From contig CAWELN010000022.1 in NCBI GenBank assembly GCA_963809795.1, positions 41,381 to 105,380 on the forward strand: a stretch of DNA of 64,000 nucleotides. The letters are read 5' to 3'. Source of the stretch: DASUAS01 sp963809795. Its GTDB lineage: Bacteria > Actinomycetota > Acidimicrobiia > IMCC26256 > DASPTH01. The notes beneath the pieces were generated by a model, which worked only from the letters and a program-made list of their open reading frames with translations, was not told where the DNA came from and ran no database searches. Of this stretch, positions 30,115-39,470 are shown piece by piece; within the stretch, counting starts at the first letter, position 1, and every line of letters starts with the position of its first letter. The translations under genes were made by a program, and so were the position numbers.

Positions 30115-30395
30115 CGTCCGTGCACCACTTCGCCGAGGTCGTCGACGCCGACGGCGGCGAGGAACGACCGGGTGCCGTCGTCACGCGGCCTGCCGTCCAG
30201 GTACCGTTCGTAGTCGTCGGGGCCGAACGGCCGCGGCGGCGAGCCGGACCGGACCGTCAGGAACTCGTCGAACATGTCGCGCCAGGCCGCGTCGTGGGCG
30301 GTCGCGGTGCGGCTGAGCACACCATCGAGATCGAACCCGTAGGCCAGTACCCTTCCCGGGAGATCCGGCAACCGGCACACGTCGCGAGCAGCCAT
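30111..30395 (-). pseudogene. Truncated HAD hydrolase (beta-phosphoglucomutase-type N-terminal fragment)
   Basis: The product has only 94 residues against about 240 in the intact family. It keeps HAD motif I, AYGFDLDGVLSRTATAHDAAW, and the first cap residues up to FGPDDYERYLDGRPRDDG. It then stops, so motifs II, III and IV are missing. The TGA overlaps the GH65 ATG as ATGA. In other actinobacteria an intact beta-phosphoglucomutase-like HAD precedes the GH65 gene in just this order. The remnant may be a decaying gene, or a short peptide kept because it couples translation to GH65. Confidence 0.7.
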
Positions 30396-30537
30396 CGCCG
30401 GAGTCTTCCCGATCCGACCGGAGTCCAGACCACGAACAGGCGACGACGAGGTGAACGATCGGTGGCGCGCCCACCACCGCTCGCGTGTTCATCGAAGCGT
30501 TGCCCGTCGGTAACTCCTCGGCAAAGGAGGCACGGCC

Positions 30538-32014
30538 ATGCTGAGAGCGGTGCGACTCGATCCGAAGGACGTCACGTCGAACCTCATCTCGCCGGCGCGC
30601 CCGTACGTGCTCCTGCTGTTCGGTGCGACCGGTGACCTGGCGCGGCGCAAGCTGCTCCCGGGCCTGTTCCACCTGGCGCAGGCCGGCCTGCTCCCGGAGT
30701 GCCGGATCCTCGCCACCTCGCTCGACGAGCACGACGACGCCACCTTCCGTCAGTTCACCCGGGAGGCGCTCGACGAGTTCGCCCACCAGGGCGTCCCGGC
30801 GGACGCGTGGGAGGAGTTCGCGTCACGGTTGTCGTTCATCTCCCAGACGGCCGACGCTTCCACGCTCGCCAACCGCGTCGAGGCGCTCGAGCGTGAGCTG
30901 GGGAGCGACGCCGCCCGCCTGCACTACCTGAGCATCCCCCCGGTGGCCGCACCCGACGTGGTCGAGCTGCTCGCCAAGGCCGACCTGGCCGAGCGCTCCC
31001 GGATCGTGATGGAGAAGCCGTTCGGCACCGACCTCGAGAGCGCGGTGAACCTCAACAACATGCTGCACGCGACCTTCGACGAGGACCAGATCTTCCGGAT
31101 CGACCACTTCCTCGGCAAGGAAGCGGCGCTGAACATCCTGGCCTTCCGGTTCGCCAACGGCCTGTTCGAGCCGATCTGGAACCGCGATCACATCGCCCAC
31201 GTGCAGATCGACGTCCCCGAGACGCTGTCGATCGGACAGCGCATCGGGTTCTACGAGACGATCGGCGCGTACCGCGACATGGTGGTGACCCACCTCTTCC
31301 AGATCCTCGCGTTCATGGCGATGGAGCCGCCCACCGAGCTCGCTCCGCAACCCATCAGCGAGGAGAAGAACAAGGTGTTCCGGTCGATGAAGCCGATCGA
31401 CCCCGCCCAGGTGGTCCGCGGGCAGTACGTCGGCTACCTCGACGAACCGGGTGTGCGACCCGACTCGGAGACCGAGACCTTCGTCGCGCTCCGGTGCGAG
31501 ATCGACAACTGGCGCTGGGCCGGCGTGCCGTTCTACCTCCGCACGGGGAAGCGGATGGCCGAAGGCGCGCGGATCATCTCGATCGCGTTCCACTCACCTC
31601 CGAAGAGCATGTTCCCCGCCGGCTCCGGAGTCGGGTCCCACGGTCCCGACCACCTGACCTTCGACCTCGCCGACGCCTCGAAGCTGTCGCTGTCGTTCTA
31701 CGGGAAGCGCCCGGGCCCGGGGATGCGGCTCGACAAGCAGAGCCTGGAGTTCGCGTTGCACGAGCCGGCAAAGCGCGCCGTCGGTCCTCGAGGCGTACGA
31801 ACGGCTGATCTACGACGCGATGTGCAACGACCACACGCTGTTCAGCACGGCCGAGGGCATCGAGAGCCTGTGGGAGAAGTCGATGCCGTTGCTCGACGAT
31901 CCGCCGCCACTGCGCCCGTACCAGCCCGGCTCCTGGGGTCCCAACGCGATGCACCAGCTGGTCGCGCCCGACACGTGGCGACTGCCGTTCGAGCGGGGCT
32001 GGCGCAGCTCGTAG
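30538..32014 (+). pseudogene. zwf: Glucose-6-phosphate dehydrogenase Zwf, interrupted by a +1 frameshift
   Basis: Zwf oxidises glucose-6-phosphate to 6-phosphogluconolactone with NAD(P). The first frame covers about 415 residues: the nucleotide-binding LFGATGDLARRKLLPGL, EKPFG, and the active site RIDHFLGKEAAL near residue 187. After KQSLEFALHEPAKRA the homology jumps to the +1 frame. There SVLEAYERLIYDAMCNDHTLF continues to the stop at 32014, giving the normal C-terminus. The break is near 31780-31790; one extra base, or two missing, would explain it. The open first frame then runs meaninglessly on to 32862. Either the gene is newly broken or the base is an assembly error; intact family residues on both sides favour the latter. 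Confidence 0.82.
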
Positions 32015-32051
32015 CCGGGGAACCGGGGCCCAACCGGGAACTGGTCGCGTC

Positions 32052-33215
32052 TCACGCCCGGAGCGGGCGCACCGCGTCGCCCATCGCACCCACGATCCGC
32101 TCGAGCAGTGCGCGCGACGTCGCGAAGTTCAGGCGTACGTACTGGTCGCAGCCGGGTCCGAACGGCGGTCCGTCGCTGAGCGCCACCCGTGCCTGCTCGA
32201 GGAAGAACCGAGCGGGGTCGTCGGTACCGAGGGTCGAGCAGTCGAGCCACGCGAGATACGTCGCCTCCGGCACCGCGCCGACGACTCCGGGAACGTGCTC
32301 GGCCAACAGCTCGGCCAATCGACGGCGGTTGCCGTCGAGATACGTGCGGAGATCGGCCAGCCACAGCCGGCCGGCGCGGTACGCCGCCACGGACGCGGCG
32401 ATCCCGAGCGGCGCCGGACCCGGCGCCTGCAGCAGGGGCAGGGCCCGCCACCGCGTCGAGTCGGCGTGGTTCGTGGTGACGATCTGCGCGCACTTGAGAC
32501 CCGGGATGTTGAACGCCTTCGACGCCGAGGTGACGGTGACCGTGTGCTCGGCGGCGGCGTCCGACACCGTCGTGTACGGCACGTGCCGTCCCGGTCCGTA
32601 CACCAACGGCGCGTGGAGCTCGTCCGCGATCACGCGCGCGCCGTACCGATCGACGAGCGCGGCGAGCTCGCGCAGCTCCTCCGCGGTGAACGCGCGCCCG
32701 GTCGGGTTGTGCGGGTTGCACAGGAGCACGGCGCCGGCACCCGCCCGCAGCGCCGATTCGACGCGGTCGAGATCCAGGGTCGCTCGGCCGCCCACGGTCG
32801 CGAGCGGGGCGGTGACGACCTCGCGACCGGTGAGCGCCACCACCTCGAAGAACGGCGGGTAGGCCGGCGTGGGAACGACGACCTGCGCACCGGGTGGGAC
32901 GAACACGTCGAGCGCGGTCGCGATGCCGGCGAGCACGTCGGCGACGGCGAAGATCCGGGTCGGCGGGACGACCCACCCGTGCTCGGCGGCGAAGAACTCG
33001 GCGCAGGCCGTCGTGAGCTCGGTGAGGTCGCCTTCGACGTAGCCGAAGTCCTCGCGCTCGACGGCCTCGAGGAGCGCCGCCCGCACCACCGGCGCGACGT
33101 CGAAGTCCATCTCCGCCACCCAGGCGGCCAGCACCTCGGGCCCGTAGAGGGTCCACTTCACCGTTCGGCGCCGACGGAGCCGCGCCACGTCGACATCGTC
33201 GAACACCTCGTTCAT
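32052..33215 (-). CDS. PatB/MalY-type PLP-dependent aminotransferase (cystathionine beta-lyase-like)
   Basis: This is a fold-type I PLP enzyme of 387 residues. The segments AAWVAEMDFDVAP and CNPHNPTGRAFTAEEL are hallmarks of the PatB/MalY group. IADELHAPLVY supplies the Asp that holds the pyridine nitrogen. The cofactor Lys is in TSASKAFNIPGLKCA near residue 232. Members cleave C-S bonds or act as aminotransferases; in E. coli MalY also modulates maltose regulation, which is not implied here. The start is the ATG at 33215 after GAGGACGGG. It converges on zwf. Confidence 0.88.
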   Translation of the reverse strand: MNEVFDDVDVARLRRRRTVKWTLYGPEVLAAWVAEMDFDVAPVVRAALLEAVEREDFGYVEGDLTELTTACAEFFAAEHGWVVPPTRIFAVADVLAGIATALDVFVPPGAQVVVPTPAYPPFFEVVALTGREVVTAPLATVGGRATLDLDRVESALRAGAGAVLLCNPHNPTGRAFTAEELRELAALVDRYGARVIADELHAPLVYGPGRHVPYTTVSDAAAEHTVTVTSASKAFNIPGLKCAQIVTTNHADSTRWRALPLLQAPGPAPLGIAASVAAYRAGRLWLADLRTYLDGNRRRLAELLAEHVPGVVGAVPEATYLAWLDCSTLGTDDPARFFLEQARVALSDGPPFGPGCDQYVRLNFATSRALLERIVGAMGDAVRPLRA

Positions 33216-33324
33216 CCCGTCCTCTGACACCGGGCGCGCACGACGCAGACCCTCACCGGTGACGCTAGACGGGTGCTGCGCCGGCGGGGCGCCGAACATC
33301 GAAGGATGGCGAGGTGACGTCCGG

Positions 33325-35892
33325 TCACTCGCGGCCGATGGCCTCGAACACCTGGAGGCGCGACGCCCGCCACGCCGGGATCACCGCGGCGACGGCGCCG
33401 GCGACGAGGGAGACGACGGCGAGGACGGCGATGCGACCGACCGGGATGGAGAAGCGGAAGAGGTCCTCGGGCTCGAGCGCGGACGCGAACACCCACGCCC
33501 ACACCACGCCCAGCGCGAGGCCGACCGAACCGCCGATGGCGGCGATGATCACCGACTCCCACCGGACCGACCGCCGGAGCTGCCGGCGCGTCATCCCGAC
33601 CGCTCGCAGCATCCCGATCTCGTGCGTGCGCTCGTGGACCGACAGCGCCAACGTGTTCACGATGCCGAGCACGGCGATGGCCTCGGAGAGGAACAGGAGC
33701 GCGACCAGGATCCCGAGGAACTGGTCGATGAGCTCCGCCTCGGCATCGCGGGACTCGGCGCGGGTGAGCACCTCGAGGTTCGGGAAGTCGGTGCGCAGCT
33801 CGTCGGCGACGGCCGCTTTCGCCGCGGTCACCGAGACCCCGGGCGCGACGTTGGCGTAGGCGCGGTAGTCGAGGTCGGCCTCGGGGAACCCGGCCACGAA
33901 CAGCTCCCGCGGCACGAGGAACGGCCGGCCACCCACCACGTCGTCGCCGGCGTAGACACCTGCGACCCGCACGGCGCGCACGCCGTTCGGGAACTCGAGG
34001 GGCACCCGGTCGCCGCGGGTCAGGCCGAAGCGGGCCGCCGCTTCGTCCGAGACGAGCATCTCCGCGCCCGAGAGCCGGGCCGCCGAGCCGCTCCGCATCC
34101 CGAGGTCGAACGCCGCCGCGAGGCCGGGCCCGTCGACGGCGACCACCCGTTCCCGCTCGCGTCCTTCGGGCCCGGCCAGGCGCACGGAGCCGAAGCGGAG
34201 CCCGACCGCGCTCGCCACCTCGGGCACCGCGCCGACCCGGGCCACGACGTCGGGCGAGAACCCGGTGAACTGGGTGGTGTCGATCACCAGCTCGGCCCGG
34301 AGCGCAGAGTCCGACGCGTCGACCTGCGCCTTCGCCGACTCACCGAGGATCGCCACCATGGCGACGAGCGCGAGACCGATGACGAGCGCGCTCGCGGTCG
34401 CGGCCGTGCGACGCGGGTTGCGCATCGCGTTGCCGCGCGCGATGGCCCCGGGGACGCCCGCGGCGGCGCGGACGGGTGCGCCGAACACCCGCGCCAGCGA
34501 CCGCGCGAACGTCGCCAGCAGCACCACGATGCCGAAGAGGAGGAGGACGGCGCCGAGCCCGACCGTCGGGAGCTCCGCGATGGTGTCGGCAGCCGCCCGC
34601 GAGCGGACGATGCCCACGATCAGGATCGGCACGCTCGCACCGACCAGTGCGGTACCGAACAGGGCGCGCCGCCGGAAGGTGTCGGCCCGCGCTTCGGGTA
34701 GGTCGCCGATGGCGGCCATGGGAGGGATGCGGGCGGCCCGGAGCGCCGGCCACAGCGCCGCGCCGACGGTCACCAGGAGGCCGAGCGCGAACGCGAACCC
34801 GACGGTGCGCGGGAGCACGACGACCTCGCCGCTCGGGATGCGGAACCCGAGCGAGTCGACGAGCGACATCAGCAGCCGCGCCACGAGCACGCCGACCGCG
34901 AGCCCGGCGGCGGATGCGGTCGCGCCCACGACCGCGGCTTCGAGCACGACCGCGGCGATGACCTGGTGACGCGCCGCGCCCATCGCCCGCAGCAGACCGA
35001 GCTCACGCGTGCGTTGCGTCACCAGGATGGTGAACGTGTTGAAGATGATGAACCCGCCGACGACGAGCCCGAGCGCGGAGAACCCGAGCAGGAGGCCGGT
35101 GAGCAGATCGACGAACTCACCGACGTCCTGGTTGTTCGTGCGCGCGACGAGGGCGGCATCGGTGACCTCGAATTCGGGACCGAGCGACTCCCGGAGCGAC
35201 CGGCGCAGCGTGGCGGCGTCGACGCCGGGGTCGCCCTGCACGTAGACCGCGTCGAGGAGCCCGGGCGCGGCGGCGACCCGCTGCGACGTGGGGAGGTCGA
35301 ACGCGGCGAACGACAGCGGACCGGTGTCGGCACCGTCGCCGACGGTGAAGAGTCCGACGAGCTCGTACGACGCGCGTGGCCCGGCCGAGAGCACGTCGAC
35401 CGCGTCGCCCACGTGGAAGCCGGCGGCGCGGGCGGTGTCGACATCCATCGCCACCTGGCGGGTGCCGACGGGCGCCCGGCTGCGTCGCCGACCGTCGTCC
35501 ACGAGCCGCAACGGGCCCGAGGCCCGGCCTCCGACGAAGGTGACACCGACGGCCGGACCGCCCTTGTCGACCGCGTCGCCGTTGTGATCGAGGAACTGCG
35601 CGTATCCCTGTACGAAGCCGTTGGCGGTCGCCACGCCGTCGGCGGCGCGCGCCTCGCCGAGGATCGTGTCCGGGACCCGGCGAGGGTCGTCGTCGCCGGC
35701 GGCAGGCTCGCCGCGCACCACGACGTCGACGTCGGCGAGGGACTGCGAGAACACCCGTTGGAACGACCGGTCGAGGGTGTCGGTGAGCACGTAGGTCGTG
35801 GTCACGAACATGACGCCGAGCAGCACCGCGGTCCCCGTCAGCGCGAGGCGGAATTTGCGGGCCAGCACGCCGCGCAGCGCGACCTTCAGCAT
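33325..35892 (-). CDS. FtsX-like ABC transporter permease (two FtsX domains), orphan
   Basis: The product has 855 residues with a signal-like first transmembrane helix and a MacB/LolC-type extracellular domain. The first three-helix FtsX unit is near 270-400 and contains LVTQRTRELGLLRAMGA. A second extracellular domain and the second FtsX unit (about 740-855, VHERTHEIGMLRAVGMT) follow. This duplicated form belongs to exporters of the LolCE/MacB type, which need a separate ATPase. No ABC ATPase is adjacent: upstream is a divergent regulator, downstream a PLP enzyme. The subunit must therefore pair with an ATPase encoded elsewhere. The ATG at 35892 was chosen because MLKVALRGVLARKFRLALTG is the usual start. 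Confidence 0.88.
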   Translation of the reverse strand: MLKVALRGVLARKFRLALTGTAVLLGVMFVTTTYVLTDTLDRSFQRVFSQSLADVDVVVRGEPAAGDDDPRRVPDTILGEARAADGVATANGFVQGYAQFLDHNGDAVDKGGPAVGVTFVGGRASGPLRLVDDGRRRSRAPVGTRQVAMDVDTARAAGFHVGDAVDVLSAGPRASYELVGLFTVGDGADTGPLSFAAFDLPTSQRVAAAPGLLDAVYVQGDPGVDAATLRRSLRESLGPEFEVTDAALVARTNNQDVGEFVDLLTGLLLGFSALGLVVGGFIIFNTFTILVTQRTRELGLLRAMGAARHQVIAAVVLEAAVVGATASAAGLAVGVLVARLLMSLVDSLGFRIPSGEVVVLPRTVGFAFALGLLVTVGAALWPALRAARIPPMAAIGDLPEARADTFRRRALFGTALVGASVPILIVGIVRSRAAADTIAELPTVGLGAVLLLFGIVVLLATFARSLARVFGAPVRAAAGVPGAIARGNAMRNPRRTAATASALVIGLALVAMVAILGESAKAQVDASDSALRAELVIDTTQFTGFSPDVVARVGAVPEVASAVGLRFGSVRLAGPEGRERERVVAVDGPGLAAAFDLGMRSGSAARLSGAEMLVSDEAAARFGLTRGDRVPLEFPNGVRAVRVAGVYAGDDVVGGRPFLVPRELFVAGFPEADLDYRAYANVAPGVSVTAAKAAVADELRTDFPNLEVLTRAESRDAEAELIDQFLGILVALLFLSEAIAVLGIVNTLALSVHERTHEIGMLRAVGMTRRQLRRSVRWESVIIAAIGGSVGLALGVVWAWVFASALEPEDLFRFSIPVGRIAVLAVVSLVAGAVAAVIPAWRASRLQVFEAIGRE

Positions 35893-36078
35893 GGGCCGCT
35901 CAGTAGACCACGCAGACCGGGCTGGATCGCCCGCGCTCCTGGTGCCCATTTGCGCCCCGGAAGGGACGCGAACGTCCTTCCGGCACTCTGAGCCTTTCTC
36001 ACCAGTTGCGGCATCCGTCACTTCGATAGACTTGTGCCGCGCGAGGCCGACCAGGCGAGGCCCATCCAAGGAGTCGTG

Positions 36079-39000
36079 ATGACTCGTCCCTCCGGCCGTT
36101 CTCCCGAGTTGGTCGCGAAGGCGCCGGTGGCCACGACCGCGATCCGCGTGCTCGGCCCGCTCGAAGTGGTCCGGGACGGGCAGGGGATCCGGCTCGGGAG
36201 TGCCCAGCGTCGCCTCCTGGCGGTCCTCCTGGCCCACGCCAACGAGATCGTGTCGACCGATCGCCTCCTGGAAGCCTTGTGGGGCGAAGGATCACGAGCT
36301 CGCGCAACCGGTGGCCGCAGCACGTCGGTGGCACGGCTCCAGTCATCGGTGTCCCGGCTCCGGTCGGCGCTCGGTCACGCACGCCTCCAGACGCACCCGG
36401 CGGGATATCGGTTCGTGGTCGAGAGGGACGAGCTCGATGCGTCCCGCTTCGAGACCCTCGTACGGGTCGGCCTCACCTCGACCGACCGACCGATGACCGC
36501 AGTGCAGGCGTTCGATGACGCGCTCGCGTTGTGGCGCGGCTCGCCCTACCCGGAATTCGACGGCGAGGATTTCGCGGCCCCGGAGATCGCCCGGCTCGTC
36601 GCGCTCCAGGCTCGGGCCGTCGCCGGACGCGCCGCCGCCCACGCGGCGTTGGCGCGGCTGACGCCGGAGACCGACAGCTTCGCCCCACCGCTGCCGCCGA
36701 CGGGAACTCTGACCTTTCTCTTCACCGATCTCGAGGGTTCCACGCGGCTGTGGGAAGACCATCCACAGGCGATGCAGGGCGCCCTCGCGCGGCACGACGA
36801 GCTGCTCCGCGACGCGATCGAGGCTCACGACGGCCGCATCGTCAAGATGAGGGGGGACGGGGTGCACGGCGTGTTCGCCACCGCGCACCGCGCGCTCGAA
36901 GCGGCCCTCGCTGCGCAACGGGCGCTCTGCAGCGAGCAGTGGGGAGCGACGGGCGCACTGCGCGTGCGGATCGCCGTGCACACCGGAGAGGCCGAGCACC
37001 GCGCCGGCGACTACTACGGGACCGCGGTCAACCGCGCCGCCCGGCTGATGGGCGTCGGCCACGGGCAGCAGGTCCTGGTCTCCCACGCCACCCAGCAGAT
37101 CGTCGGCGACGCCCTTCCGCCCGGGTTGCAGCTCGTCGATCTCGGCGAACACCGACTGCCCGATCTGGCGACGGTCGAGCGGGTGTTCCAGGTGGTGCAT
37201 CCCGAGCTCCCGGACCGGTTCCCACCCCTTCGTGCGGTCGACGTCAACGTCTCCCTCGCGGTGCCCGCCACGAGCTTCCACGGACGAGCTCATGAGCTCG
37301 ACGCCCTCGCCGACCTCGCCTCGCAACCGGGCACCGTCACCCTCGTCGGGCCCGGTGGCGTCGGAAAGACCCGGCTCGCGCTCGAGTTGAGCACCGAGGT
37401 CGGTCATCGATTCCGCGACGGCGTGCGGTTCATCGATCTCACGCCGGTCGTCGCGGACGCGGTGCCCGCCACCTTCGCGGCCGGGCTCGGCCTCGTTCGT
37501 CGAGGCCGCCGTTCGTTCCACGACAGCATCGTCGGGTGGCTGGGCAGGAAGCACGTCCTCCTGCTCGTCGACAACTGCGAGCACGTGCTCGATCGCGTCG
37601 CTCCCCTGCTCCGCGACATCGGCGAGGCGAGCTCCCAGGTGACGGTGCTCTGCACCAGTCGGCAACCCCTCGGGTTCCCCGGGGAGGTGGTGTACCCGGT
37701 GGAACCGCTCGCGGTGCCGTCTTCCGACGACCCGAGCGCGATCGAGAGCTCGCCGGCGGTTCGACTGTTCGTGGATCGCGCCTCGGCCGCTCGGTACGAC
37801 CTGCAGCTCCCGCCCGAAGAGCTCGCGGTGGTGGCGCAGATCTGTCGACGGCTCGACGGCATCCCCCTGGCCGTCGAGCTGGCCGCGGCTCGGGCCGGGT
37901 CGATGAGCTCGCAGGACCTCCTCGCCAACCTCGATCCCCGCTCGCCGATCCTGGCCATGCGCACGCCCGACCACCCCCGGCACCGCACGCTGTTCAGCGC
38001 GATCGAATGGTCCTACGACCTTCTCTCGCCGGAGAGTCGCGCGCTCTTCGAACGACTCTCGGTATTCGTGGGCTCGTGGACGGTGCAGGCGGCGCGGCGG
38101 ATCTGTACCGACCGCACGAGCGACAATGACGTCCTGGCCCTTCTCGCCGACCTCGTGGATCGCTCGATGATCGTCGCCGACGTCGGGCAACGAGCGACGC
38201 GCTACCGCATGTTGTCGACGCTGCGCGACTTCGCGGCCGATCGACTGCCCGACGACGCGGCCACGGCCGAGCTGACGGCGCGACACGCGCGGTATTACTG
38301 CGATCTCGCCGCCGCGGCCGAACCCGGCCTCCGCACGTCCGACGAAGCGCACTGGGTCGCGGAGATCACCGCCGATCTCGGCAACCTCCACGCGGCCCAT
38401 CGCTGGGCGCTCGACCACGGGGACATCGACCTCGACGCCCGCTTGTTGGCGGCACTGTGGAACTACGGCCTGCAGCACCTGTCGGCCGAATACTTCCGAT
38501 GGGTCGAAGAGGCACTCGCCGTGCTGTCGTTCGAGGACCATCCCTTGGTCGCCGAGCTCCACGGCATCGCCGCCCTCGGTGCCTGGTTTCGCGGTGATCT
38601 ACGCCAGAGCATGCGCTCATGCCGCGCCGCGTTCGACGCCGAGCAGCGGCTCGACTCCGGCATGAGCCTCCCGGCGCGCATGGCGATCGTGGTGGCGACG
38701 GCGTACGCCCCCGAGGGCTACCCGGCCCGCGAGCCGATCGCGGCGGAAGCACCGACTCGCTTCATGGAGGTGGTCGAATGGAGCCGCGCGGTCGATGAAC
38801 CGTACTGGGTCGTGTACAGCATGATCACCGGATCGCTCGGACTGGTGATGGCCGGAGACCTCGAGCGAGCCGCGACGCTCGCGGGTCGGGCCGTTGCAGC
38901 TGGCCACGCTCTCGGAGTGCCCGTTGTCGATGGCGTGGGCTCGCTTCGCAGCCGCAACCGCGCTCGAGCCTTCGGACGCCGAAGGCGCGGAGCAGTTGCT

Positions 39001-39454
39001 CGACGACGCGGTGCGCGGCGCGCGGAGTGTCGATGGCCGCCTCGTGCTGGGCCTGGGCATGTCGCTGCAGGCGACGCTGCGGCGCCGGCTCGGCCGGCCG
39101 CTCGACGCGGTCCCGCTGCTGCTCGAGCTCATCGATCACTGGGATCGGTTGGGCAATCCTCCCCAGTTGTGGCACACGGTGCGCGAGTCGGCGATGTGCC
39201 TCAGCCTGCTGGACGCCGACGACACCGCCGCCCGCTTGCTCGCGTCGGTCGACGGCGCCGAGCTGGTCATGCCACTGCTCCCGGCCGATCGGGCCCACCT
39301 GGCCGCGACCCGCGGCGAGCTCCTTCGCCGACTCGGTGAGGCCGCCGCTGCGAAGGCGACCGTGGCCGGGGCCGCGATGAGCCGGGGCGCGGCGATCGAG
39401 CTCACGACCCGGACGCTGGTCCGCATCCGGGACCTCGCGGCACCCTCGTACTGA
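36079..39454 (+). pseudogene. BTAD/AfsR-like regulator with class III cyclase and NB-ARC/TPR domains, frameshifted near the end
   Basis: The product should have about 1,125 residues. An OmpR-type winged helix with a short BTAD (about 20-200; IRVLGPLEVVRDGQG) comes first. A class III adenylyl/guanylyl-cyclase-like domain follows (about 208-380; TFLFTDLEGSTRLWEDH, MRGDGVHGVF, YYGTAVNRAARL). Then come a STAND ATPase with P-loop LVGPGGVGKTRLALEL near residue 424 and TPR-like repeats. After ALGVPV the frame switches by +1 near 38928-38935, where SMAWARFAAATALEPSDAEG continues to 39454. The metal-binding Asp of the cyclase is retained in FTDLEGS. The ATG at 36079 follows AAGGAG. Whether the cyclase domain is catalytic or only a sensor is open. 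Confidence 0.8.
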
Positions 39455-39470
39455 ACGAAGAACCGCGGCC

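Noticed and set aside
31775..31800. Programmed frameshifting in zwf
   Set aside because: There is no slippery heptamer or obvious downstream structure, and the enzyme family does not use recoding. A mutation or sequence error is simpler.
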